Assembly: GCA_017454335.1 (NCBI GenBank)
Contig: JAFTDE010000027.1
Location: 1-64,000 of the forward strand
Origin: Bacteroidales bacterium
GTDB lineage: Bacteria > Bacteroidota > Bacteroidia > Bacteroidales > UBA932
Length of the DNA: 64,000 bases
Direction of reading: 5' to 3'
Positions within the stretch are counted from its first letter, which is position 1. Every line of letters begins with the position of its first letter. Positions 19,147-27,426 of this stretch are shown piece by piece. The notes under the pieces are model-generated. The model ran no database searches, had not been told where the DNA came from, and saw only the letters and a list, made by a program, of their open reading frames with translations. The translations under genes were made by a program, and so were the position numbers.

Positions 19147-19180
19147 ATCGCTAATATACAAAAAACCAGCGAGCAAGTGG

Positions 19181-20107
19181 CTACTTGGCACGGACTTTTG
19201 CCAGGAAGTTCACCATGCGTCCCAGGTTCTCCTCGGAATACATGTTGAATCCGTGTCCGCCGCCTTCCTGCAGGTACAGTTCCGATTCGACTCCCGCCGC
19301 GCTCAGGCGCTCGTAGAGTTCGACACCCTGGCAGCAGGGAACGACATTGTCCACCGTTCCGTGGAAAATGATCACGGGCGGATCGTTCGCATCGATGTAG
19401 GTCACGGGGCTGATGGCCTCGAAGTCCTTGCGGTACACTTCCTCGTAGGCGTGTCCGACCAGCGCTTCCTCCGGGGTGTTCCCCCACTTGCGCGGTTCGT
19501 CGCAGTTCATCCGGAACATGTCGATGGGGCCGGACCAGTCGCAGGCGGCGTTCACCCGGCTGCAGTAGTCCAGGCAGTTGCCGACCTTGCCTTCCAGGGC
19601 CTCGACGCAGCCGGAAGTCGCCATCAGCGAGGAGAGGTGGCCGCCGGACGAGAATCCGGAAGTCGCGATGAAGGAGGTGTCGAAGTGATACTCGGCCGCG
19701 TGGGCGCGCACGAAGCGGACCACCGCCTTGATGTCGTGGATCTGGGCCGGGAACTTGGCGTCGGCGGAGCTGCGGTGGTTGGGGGTCACGACGGCGTATC
19801 CCGCATTCAGCAGGGCCTGGACGATGGTGCCCAGGTCGGCCGCTCCCTTGGAGTTGTTGCTGAACCAGGCGCTTCCGTAGATGTGGACGACGACCGGATA
19901 GGACGCTTTCTCTTCTTTCGGAAGATAAATGTCCATCTTGTGGTAAACCTCGCCGTCACCGGCATAATCCACGTCGGCGATCTTCTGCGAGTACTCCATC
20001 TGGATCTGCGGCATCTGCCAGCCGCCGAATCCCGCGCCGCCGCCCGGCTGCGCGAAGGCAGCCGTGGCCAGCGCGGCGCAAATCAGGGTAAGGATTGCTT
20101 TTTTCAT
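19181..20107 (-). CDS. Secreted alpha/beta hydrolase (BD-FAE/acetylesterase-like)
   Basis: A 308-residue exported protein with a signal peptide ending AAFAQ. It shows the short-esterase pattern: YPVVVHIYGSAWFSNN (oxyanion HG equivalent changed to YGSAW), HRSSADAKFPAQIHDIKAVVRF, nucleophile GFSSGGHLSS, Asp in FHGTVDNVVP and His in GGGHGFNMYS. The family includes feruloyl and acetyl-xylan esterases. Position between the CE1 esterase and the hydrolase lipoprotein, with 18- and 34-base gaps, supports a role in removing xylan side groups. Confidence 0.85.
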   Translation of the reverse strand: MKKAILTLICAALATAAFAQPGGGAGFGGWQMPQIQMEYSQKIADVDYAGDGEVYHKMDIYLPKEEKASYPVVVHIYGSAWFSNNSKGAADLGTIVQALLNAGYAVVTPNHRSSADAKFPAQIHDIKAVVRFVRAHAAEYHFDTSFIATSGFSSGGHLSSLMATSGCVEALEGKVGNCLDYCSRVNAACDWSGPIDMFRMNCDEPRKWGNTPEEALVGHAYEEVYRKDFEAISPVTYIDANDPPVIIFHGTVDNVVPCCQGVELYERLSAAGVESELYLQEGGGHGFNMYSEENLGRMVNFLAKVRAK

Positions 20108-20125
20108 AGTGTAAGTGTTTTTACA

Positions 20126-21283
<1,158 letters not shown>

Positions 21284-21303
21284 TTAGGTTAAAAAGGGTT
21301 TGT

Positions 21304-21933
21304 TCAGGGTTTGAAAGGCTGGCGGGCGGTGATCGAGCGGCCCAGGGTCAGCGCGTCCGCGTACTCCAGGTCGTCCCCGAATCCCAGGCCGCGGGCCAGC
21401 GTCGTCACGCGCACGCCCAGGGATTCGATCTGGCGGTAGATGTAGAACGAGGTGGTCTCCCCTTCCACGTCGCCACTCAGGGCCAGGATGACTTCGGGCG
21501 AAGCCCCGTCCGCGCACAGCTTCTTCAGCCGCTCCACCAGTTGCCGGATGGTCAGGTCCGAGGGACCGATGCCGTTGATGGGCGAAATGATGCCGCCCAG
21601 CACATGGTACACGCCCCGGTACTGGCCGGTGGCCTCGATGCTCATCACGTCCCGCACGTCCTCGACCACGCACACCGTGGCGTGGTCCCGGGTCCGGTCG
21701 GCGCAGATCGCGCACTCGTCCCCGTCCGAAATCATCATGCAGGTCTTGCAGTATCTGACTTCGTCCGCCAGCCGGTCGATGGCCGAGGCGAAGCGGTGGA
21801 TGTTCTCGGACGGCTGGCGCAGCAGGTGCAGGGCCAGGCGCAGCGCACTGCGCTGCCCCACACCGGGCAGGGACCCGATGGCTTCGACGGCGTCCCGGAG
21901 CAACTGGGACGGATAGTGTTCTTCTGCCAACAT
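21304..21933 (-). CDS. recR: Recombination protein RecR
   Basis: A 209-residue RecFOR-pathway protein that helps load RecA at gaps. It has the helix-hairpin-helix SLPGVGQRSALRLALHLL, a four-Cys zinc finger (CKTCMMISDGDECAIC), the Toprim domain beginning CVVEDVRDV with VLGGIISPINGIGP, and the C-terminal RGLGFGDDLEYADALTLGRS motif. Length is normal. A TATATTTG box ends seven bases before the ATG, so its mRNA may be leaderless. Confidence 0.96.
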   Translation of the reverse strand: MLAEEHYPSQLLRDAVEAIGSLPGVGQRSALRLALHLLRQPSENIHRFASAIDRLADEVRYCKTCMMISDGDECAICADRTRDHATVCVVEDVRDVMSIEATGQYRGVYHVLGGIISPINGIGPSDLTIRQLVERLKKLCADGASPEVILALSGDVEGETTSFYIYRQIESLGVRVTTLARGLGFGDDLEYADALTLGRSITARQPFKP

Positions 21934-21940
21934 TTAGACG

Positions 21941-21948
21941 CAAATATA
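21941..21948 (-). promoter_or_regulatory. -7 box TATATTTG of recR
   Basis: A perfect TAnnTTTG match on the minus strand. Seven bases lie between it and the recR ATG. It is divergent from the corA box, which begins 22 bases away. Confidence 0.55.
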
Positions 21949-21969
21949 CTCATTTCGGGAGAAAATTTT

Positions 21970-21977
21970 TATATTTG
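21970..21977 (+). promoter_or_regulatory. -7 box TATATTTG of corA
   Basis: A perfect TAnnTTTG match 84 bases before the corA ATG, giving a comparatively long leader. Confidence 0.55.
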
Positions 21978-21980
21978 CGC

Positions 21981-22003
21981 GCCGGCTTCTCCGTAATGCC
22001 GGC
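21981..22003 (+). promoter_or_regulatory. Hairpin in the corA leader
   Basis: GCCGGC at 21981-21986 can pair with GCCGGC at 21998-22003 across an 11-nt loop, near the likely 5' end of the corA mRNA. It could be regulatory or stabilising; no known Mg riboswitch class was recognised. Confidence 0.3.
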
Positions 22004-22061
22004 TAGCCCGTAAGTTTAACCCCCTTCCGACGAGTGTGCCGGGAACAATTCAGGAAGGCCG

Positions 22062-23015
22062 ATGATTAAGATTTTCTACAGACGAGGCGCAGAAATAGCC
22101 CTGTGCCAGTCCGAAACGGAGTTTGCTACTATCAGCAAAGAAAATGTCCTCTGGATAGATCTCCTGCAACCTACAGGAGAACAGAAGAGGGCGGTTGAAT
22201 CTTTTTTGGGTACCGAAACCCAGAGCCGTGCCGAGGCGGAAGAGATCGAGAGCTCTTCCCGCTTCTACGAAGAGGCAGGCGCCATCTTCACCAATACCAA
22301 CTTCCTCTCCCCCGCCGATGACGAGATGCTGATGGATCCCGTGTCCTTCATCCTGACCCAGGGCATACTCACCACCATCCGCGAGGTTCCCCTGCGGTCC
22401 TTCAACACCCTGCAGATGAAGATGCAGGCCCTGCCGGACCAGTACCCGGACGGATTCACGATCTTCGTCGACATCATGGACAAGCGCGTGGACCTGGATG
22501 CGGACATCGTCGAGCTGCTGTCCAAGGACGTCTCGCAGTTCAGCAAGCGCATCAACCAGAAGGAGGACATCAACGAGGAATTCCTGCTGGACATCAACCA
22601 GCTGCAGGAGAACACGATGACCGTGCGCGAGAACATCGTGGACAAGCAGCGCCTGATCTCGAACATCCTGAAGAGCAAGTTCGGGCCCCGCGACCCGGAA
22701 CTGCGTTCGGACCTGAACATCATCCTGCAGGACATCGCGTCCCTGATCAACCATACGAATTTCGCCTTCGAAAGGCTGGAATACCTGCAGGACACCGTCC
22801 TGGGCATCATCAACCTGGACCAGAACAACATCATGAAGATCTTCACCTTCGTGTCCCTGCTGCTGATGCCGGCCACGCTGGTGGCGAGTTTCTACGGAAT
22901 GAACGTGACCCTGCCCTTCGCCGACAAGTGGTGGGCCTGGGTGGCGATCTCTGCGCTGATGGCCCTGCTGGTTGTCGGCATCTGGTTCTTCTTCAAGCGC
23001 AAGCGCATGCTTTGA
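22062..23015 (+). CDS. corA: CorA-type Mg2+/Co2+ transporter
   Basis: A 317-residue protein with a large cytoplasmic funnel domain and two C-terminal membrane helices. The diagnostic GMN motif is in FYGMNVTLPF after the first helix (MKIFTFVSLLLMPATLVASF), and the second helix is VAISALMALLVVGIWFF. The basic end FKRKRML fits the cytoplasmic C-terminus. Single gene with its own promoter; a strong inverted repeat follows it. Confidence 0.94.
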   Translation: MIKIFYRRGAEIALCQSETEFATISKENVLWIDLLQPTGEQKRAVESFLGTETQSRAEAEEIESSSRFYEEAGAIFTNTNFLSPADDEMLMDPVSFILTQGILTTIREVPLRSFNTLQMKMQALPDQYPDGFTIFVDIMDKRVDLDADIVELLSKDVSQFSKRINQKEDINEEFLLDINQLQENTMTVRENIVDKQRLISNILKSKFGPRDPELRSDLNIILQDIASLINHTNFAFERLEYLQDTVLGIINLDQNNIMKIFTFVSLLLMPATLVASFYGMNVTLPFADKWWAWVAISALMALLVVGIWFFFKRKRML

Positions 23016-23025
23016 CGGCATACTG

Positions 23026-23106
23026 ACGCCCCGGGGCCCCTGCAATTCTTTTCGTGCTTTCACCTAAATCAGCCGCACGAAAAAAACTGCAGGGGCCCCG
23101 GGGCGT
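23026..23106. terminator. Long inverted repeat between convergent corA and fba
   Basis: The outer 19 bases of each arm (23026-23044 and 23088-23106) are perfectly complementary. Pairing continues to 32 bases per arm with two mismatches, leaving a 17-base loop. The arms contain runs of GGGGCCCC and an A/T-rich inner part. Its position between two convergent genes suggests a bidirectional terminator; it is much longer than a typical one. Confidence 0.7.
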
Positions 23107-23117
23107 AGGATCGGAAA

Positions 23118-24119
23118 CTAGGCGGCTTTGCCGTCGGATCCGAGGACGTTGACGATCTTGTGGATGTACATCGCCTTCATCGCCTCACGCGCAGGCTTGA
23201 GGTACTGGCGCGGATCGAAGTGGCTGGGGTTCTCGGCCAGGTGCTTGCGGATGGCGCCGGTCATGGCCAGACGGCTGTCGGAGTCGATGTTGATCTTGCA
23301 GACAGCGCTCTTGGCGGCCTCGCGGAGCTGCTCTTCGGGAATACCGACCGCGTTCGGCAGGCTGCCGCCGTACTGGTTGCACATGTCCACGTATTCCTGG
23401 GGAACGGAGGACGATCCATGGAGGACGATGGGGAATCCGGGCAGCTTCTTCTCGATCTCATGCAGCACGTCGAAGGCCAGCGGCGGGGGGATCAGGCGGC
23501 CGGTCTTGGGATCGACGGTGCACTGCTCCGGCGTGAACTTGTAGGCGCCGTGGGAGGTGCCGATCGAAATGGCGAGGGAATCGCAGCCGCTGCGGGTGGC
23601 GAACTCGATGACCTCTTCGGGCTTGGTGTAATGGGACTCGGCGGCGCTCACCTCATCCTCGACACCGGCCAGCACGCCGAGTTCCGCCTCGACGGTGACA
23701 TCGAACTGGTGGGCATACTCCACCACCTTCTTGGTGAGGGCGATGTTCTCCTCGAACGGAAGGGCCGAAGCATCGATCATCACGGAAGAGAAGCCGAAAT
23801 CCACGCAGCTCTTGCAGGTCTCGAAGCTGTCGCCATGATCCAGGTGGAGGACAATCTGCGGATTCTCCCAGCCCAGTTCCTTGGCATAGGCAACCGCACC
23901 CTCGGCCATGTAGCGCAGCAGGGTCTGGTTGGCGTAATTGCGGGCGCCCTTGCTGACCTGCAGGATGACCGGAGACTTGGTCTCGGCCGCGGCCATGATG
24001 ATGGCCTGGAGCTGTTCCATGTTGTTGAAATTGAAGGCAGGGATGGCATATCCGCCCTTGACGGCCTTGGCGAACATCTCACGGGTGTTCACGAGGCCCA
24101 GTTCTTTGTAAGAAATCAT
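23118..24119 (-). CDS. fba: Class II fructose-bisphosphate aldolase
   Basis: A 333-residue zinc-dependent aldolase that splits fructose 1,6-bisphosphate. The zinc-binding LHLDHGDSFETCK, the active-site EAELGVLAGVEDEV, AISIGTSHGAYKF, IVLHGSSSVP and NIDSDSRLAMTGAIRK motifs mark the long class II (type B-like) form. The ATG is preceded by a TAAATTTG box that forms one half of a palindrome shared with the gmk promoter. Confidence 0.95.
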   Translation of the reverse strand: MISYKELGLVNTREMFAKAVKGGYAIPAFNFNNMEQLQAIIMAAAETKSPVILQVSKGARNYANQTLLRYMAEGAVAYAKELGWENPQIVLHLDHGDSFETCKSCVDFGFSSVMIDASALPFEENIALTKKVVEYAHQFDVTVEAELGVLAGVEDEVSAAESHYTKPEEVIEFATRSGCDSLAISIGTSHGAYKFTPEQCTVDPKTGRLIPPPLAFDVLHEIEKKLPGFPIVLHGSSSVPQEYVDMCNQYGGSLPNAVGIPEEQLREAAKSAVCKINIDSDSRLAMTGAIRKHLAENPSHFDPRQYLKPAREAMKAMYIHKIVNVLGSDGKAA

Positions 24120-24160
24120 CGTTTATCGAATTTAAATAACACTATTTGCAACCGATTCCG

Positions 24161-24178
24161 CAAATTTAGCTAAATTTG
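24161..24178. promoter_or_regulatory. Back-to-back -7 boxes of fba and gmk forming an 18-bp palindrome
   Basis: CAAATTTAGCTAAATTTG is a perfect palindrome. Its right half (24171-24178) is the TAnnTTTG box for gmk, and its left half read on the minus strand (24161-24168) is the box for fba. The two divergent promoters are therefore only two bases apart. Confidence 0.6.
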
Positions 24179-24196
24179 TGTGATTTCGAAACACAA

Positions 24197-24763
24197 ATGC
24201 AAGGCAAAGTCATCATCTTTTCAGCGCCTTCCGGATCCGGGAAGAGCACGATCGTCCAGCACATCCTGGGGCTGCATCCCGAGATGGAGTTTTCCGTCTC
24301 CGCCACCTCCCGCAAACCCCGCGGACAGGAAGTGGACGGGCGGGAATACTACTTCATTTCCAACGCGGAATTCCGCCGCAAGGTCCGCGCCGACGCCTTC
24401 GTCGAGTGGGAGCAGGTCTATGCCGGGCACTGCTACGGCACCCTGAAGAGCGAAGTGGAGCGCATCTGGGGCGCCGGCCACGTCATCATCTTCGATGTCG
24501 ACGTCAAGGGCGGGGTCAGCCTCAAACGCTATTTCGGCGACAGCGCGCTGTCCGTCTTCATCCAGGCGCCCAGCATCGAGGAGCTCCGCCGCAGGCTGGT
24601 GCTGCGCGGGACGGATTCGCCCGAAGCCATTGAGACGCGCGTCGCCAAGGCCGCCGAAGAGATGACCTACGCCGGCAAGTTCGACTTCGTGCTGGTCAAT
24701 GACGACCTGGACCAGGCCTTCCGCGAGGCGGAGCAGGTCGTCGACAAATTCCTCGCAGCATGA
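24197..24763 (+). CDS. gmk: Guanylate kinase
   Basis: A 188-residue enzyme that phosphorylates GMP to GDP. The P-loop SAPSGSGKST is at about 8-17. The GMP-binding FSVSATSRKPRGQEVDGREYYF, EWEQVYAGHCYGT and FDVDVKGG motifs, and the C-terminal DFVLVNDDLDQAF, are all present. The ATG at 24197 was chosen over one at 24176, which falls inside the promoter box. It overlaps nadD by four bases (ATGA), so the two are translationally coupled. Confidence 0.95.
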   Translation: MQGKVIIFSAPSGSGKSTIVQHILGLHPEMEFSVSATSRKPRGQEVDGREYYFISNAEFRRKVRADAFVEWEQVYAGHCYGTLKSEVERIWGAGHVIIFDVDVKGGVSLKRYFGDSALSVFIQAPSIEELRRRLVLRGTDSPEAIETRVAKAAEEMTYAGKFDFVLVNDDLDQAFREAEQVVDKFLAA

Positions 24764-25317
24764 AAATCGCCGTCTTCTCCGGGTCCTTCGATCCGCTCCA
24801 CATCGGGCACCTCGCCATCATGGAGCGCCTGACAGCCGATGGGCTGTTCGACCGGGTGTACCTGGTCATCTCGCCGCAGAACCCCTGGAAGAGCGCAGAA
24901 AACGTCCTGACCGCCCGGGACCGCCACGAAGCGGCCGTCGCCGCCGTGCAGCGCCATCCCGGCCTGCGGGTGGACGTGGAGGACATCGAGCTGGGCATGG
25001 ACCCGCCGCACTACACCATCCGCACCCTGGACGCGCTCCGGGAACGGGAACCCGGCAACCGCTTCACCCTGGTGATCGGAGCGGACAACCTGGAACGGAT
25101 CGAGCAGTGGCGGGAGGCGGAACGGGTGCTGACCGAATACGGGATCTGCGTCTATCCGCGCGCGGGTTACGACATGGCGCAGCTCCGCCGGGAACTCCAC
25201 CGCCGGAACCGCCGCTACAAGATCCGGCTGATCGACGCGCCGCAGGTGGACATCTCCTCGACGCAGATCCGCGAAGCCCGCGCAAAGGGCATCGACATGA
25301 GCCGCTATTTAATGTAA
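24760..25317 (+). CDS. nadD: Nicotinate-nucleotide adenylyltransferase
   Basis: A 185-residue nucleotidyltransferase that makes deamido-NAD from nicotinate mononucleotide. The GSFDPLHIGHLAI signature (nucleotide-binding GxFDPxHxGH) is near the N-terminus, and DAPQVDISSTQIRE supplies the C-terminal ISSTxIR motif. Length is typical. Start codon overlaps the gmk stop. Together with pnuC elsewhere in the window it contributes to NAD supply. Confidence 0.94.
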   Translation: MKIAVFSGSFDPLHIGHLAIMERLTADGLFDRVYLVISPQNPWKSAENVLTARDRHEAAVAAVQRHPGLRVDVEDIELGMDPPHYTIRTLDALREREPGNRFTLVIGADNLERIEQWREAERVLTEYGICVYPRAGYDMAQLRRELHRRNRRYKIRLIDAPQVDISSTQIREARAKGIDMSRYLM

Positions 25318-25333
25318 CTAACACCTTCATACC

Positions 25334-26845
25334 ATGAGAAGTCCCCTGATTACCCTTTTGGCCGCACTGCCGCTGCTGGCAGCCTGCCAGTCCGGAAACG
25401 ATGCATTCTTCCCGGCGAACAAGAGCAAGAATGTCAATCCCGACACCCACCTGACCATCACCTTCGACGCCACGCCGACCCTCGGCGAGTCCGGATTCAT
25501 CCGCGTGTACGACGCAGCGACGGACGCGCTGGTGGACGAACTGGACATGAGCATCCCGGCGGCGCCGAGCCGCCGCCGCTACGGGCCCGAATGCGACTAC
25601 CTCAAGACCCCGTACGACTACACCCGCACCGTGATGCCGACCAACCGTGACACCCGTCCCGGAACGCCTTCCGCCGGCGCAGCCCCCGAGACCGAGCAGC
25701 GCCAGCTGACCATCATCGGCGGATTCACGGACGGATTCCACTTCCACCCGATCATCGTCCACGACAACGTCGCCACGATCTACCTGCACAACAACATGCT
25801 GGAGTACGGCCACAAGTACTATGTGACGATCGACCCCGACGTGCTGGTCTGCGGCGACTTCCCCGGCGTCAAGAAGGGCGAATGGAAGTTCTCCACCAAG
25901 AAATCCGGCCCGAAGGATCCGCTGAACCTGACGGTCAACTGCAACGGCAGCGGCGACTTCAACACCCTGCAGGGCGCGCTGGACTTCGTTCCCGACTGGA
26001 GCAAGGAAACCATCACCATCGACGTGGCGGAGGGAGATTACGAAGAGATCGTCTATTGCCGCAACAAGAGCAACCTGCTCATCAAGGGCGCCGGCATGGA
26101 CAAGACCCGCATCCACTACGAGAACGACGAGGGTTTCAACCCGCACCCGCTGAACCTCAAGACCAACGAGAAACGCGGCACCTTCCCGTCCCGCCGCGGC
26201 GCCGTCGCCTTTGACAACTGCGCCGACATCGTCCTGCAGGACCTGACCTGCGAAACCGCCCCGAAGGGCCAGGCCGAGGGTCTGCTGATCAACGGCGAGC
26301 GCGTCGCCCTGTACCGCGTGCACATCATCGGCGGCGGTGACGCCCTCCAGGCCAACGGCACCGTCTACCTGGAGAACTGCGAACTGGACGGCGGACTGGA
26401 TTCGATCCTGGGCCGCGGCAGCCTCTTCGCCTACCGCAGCAAATTCCGCAACTCCGGCGGTCCCGTGACCTGGGTCCGCAACTTCGCCCCGGACCACGGC
26501 GACATTTTCGTCGAGTGCCATTTCGAGGGAACCGGCAACCGCCCGATCGACTTCGGACGCACCCACCTCAACGCCGGCACGGATTATACCGACGCCGAAC
26601 TGGTGGCCATCAACTGCACGGTGCGCAACTTCAACCCCAAGGGCTGGAGCCAGATCGGCTGCGAGACCGCCGTCCAACTGGAATTCAACACCCGCGATGC
26701 CGACACCGGCAAGGAAGTGGACTACTCGCAGCGCGATCCCTGGTCCCGCCGCCTGGATGCCGTCAAGGACGCCGAACTGATTAAGAACTACAGAACGCCG
26801 GCCTTTGTCCTGAAGGGATGGACGCCGGAGAGCCAAATCCAATAG
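25334..26845 (+). CDS. Pectinesterase-like (CE8) lipoprotein with Ig-like N-domain
   Basis: A 503-residue lipoprotein (lipobox LLAAC, Cys18). Residues about 30-190 look like a bacterial Ig-like domain (LTITFDATPTLGESGFIRV ... YVTIDPDVLV). The rest is a right-handed beta-helix of the pectin methylesterase type (GSGDFNTLQGALDFVPD). The usual QDT and DFIFG active-site motifs are altered to GGGDALQANG and GGLDSILGRG but both Asp residues remain, as does an Arg in IDFGRTHLN. It probably acts on pectin or a related ester; specificity may differ from classic CE8. It follows nadD by 16 bases. Confidence 0.82.
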   Translation: MRSPLITLLAALPLLAACQSGNDAFFPANKSKNVNPDTHLTITFDATPTLGESGFIRVYDAATDALVDELDMSIPAAPSRRRYGPECDYLKTPYDYTRTVMPTNRDTRPGTPSAGAAPETEQRQLTIIGGFTDGFHFHPIIVHDNVATIYLHNNMLEYGHKYYVTIDPDVLVCGDFPGVKKGEWKFSTKKSGPKDPLNLTVNCNGSGDFNTLQGALDFVPDWSKETITIDVAEGDYEEIVYCRNKSNLLIKGAGMDKTRIHYENDEGFNPHPLNLKTNEKRGTFPSRRGAVAFDNCADIVLQDLTCETAPKGQAEGLLINGERVALYRVHIIGGGDALQANGTVYLENCELDGGLDSILGRGSLFAYRSKFRNSGGPVTWVRNFAPDHGDIFVECHFEGTGNRPIDFGRTHLNAGTDYTDAELVAINCTVRNFNPKGWSQIGCETAVQLEFNTRDADTGKEVDYSQRDPWSRRLDAVKDAELIKNYRTPAFVLKGWTPESQIQ

Positions 26846-26849
26846 TCCC

Positions 26850-27395
26850 ATGAAAAAACTTCTCCTACTCACCCTCGCCTGCGTGCTGGTCCTGTCCGGA
26901 TGCGCGCAGAAACCCATGCCCTGGAATGCTGAAAATGCCGTCGTCGACCTGGATGTCTTTGCCGAGCAGTACAAGCTGAACCAGGCCGAGTGGGATGCGG
27001 CCTTCGCGTTCCTGGCCGATCCGGCCTCGGCGGAACTGCCCGCCGGACAGTATCCGATCACGGAGCGGACCTATGCCAAGGTCCTGTACGCCGACAGCCG
27101 CACCTCCCAGAACTGGGAAGTTCATCACAACGGCGTGGACCTGTTCTACATCGTTTCCGGTGCGGAACTCGTCAACCTCTGCAAACCGGAAGAACTGACC
27201 GACCTGGTCAGCGAGTACAACGAAGCCAAGGACGTGATCCTGTACAGGAATTCCACCAACCCCCGGCCTCATGTGCTGACCGCGGGCAAGTACATCGTCG
27301 CCTTCCCGTCCGACGCGCACCAGCCCATGCTGGCCCCGGACGGCATCCCCGCCCCGATGCACATCCTCGTCGTCAAACTCCCCTTCGCAAAGTAA
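26850..27395 (+). CDS. YhcH/YjgK/YiaL (DUF386) family lipoprotein
   Basis: A 181-residue protein with a lipoprotein signal (LVLSGC, Cys18) and a cupin-like DUF386 domain. The family pattern is seen in NWEVHHNGVDLFYIVSGAEL, the DVILYRN strand, FVAFPSDAHQPML (here YIVAFPSDAHQPML) and a terminal HILVVKLPF. Relatives are found in sugar-acid and polysaccharide catabolic loci and may act as sugar isomerases or anomerases. It starts four bases after the pectinesterase gene, consistent with a two-gene pectin-related unit. A secreted form of this family is somewhat unusual. Confidence 0.8.
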   Translation: MKKLLLLTLACVLVLSGCAQKPMPWNAENAVVDLDVFAEQYKLNQAEWDAAFAFLADPASAELPAGQYPITERTYAKVLYADSRTSQNWEVHHNGVDLFYIVSGAELVNLCKPEELTDLVSEYNEAKDVILYRNSTNPRPHVLTAGKYIVAFPSDAHQPMLAPDGIPAPMHILVVKLPFAK

Positions 27396-27420
27396 GGACC
27401 CATTTCGCATATCCGGGGTC
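27396..27420. terminator. Hairpin between convergent genes
   Basis: GGACCC pairs with GGGTCC across about 13 bases, immediately after the YhcH stop and before the end of the convergent TPR gene. A weak stem without a T-run; a likely but unproven terminator. Confidence 0.35.
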
Positions 27421-27426
27421 CGGTGA

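Noticed and set aside
21978..22061. Known Mg riboswitch (M-box or ykkC-like) before corA
   Set aside because: None of the conserved sequence blocks could be recognised; only a simple stem is supported.
23026..23106. Inverted repeat as the end of an insertion sequence
   Set aside because: No transposase, no second copy in the window and no target duplication; a terminator is simpler.
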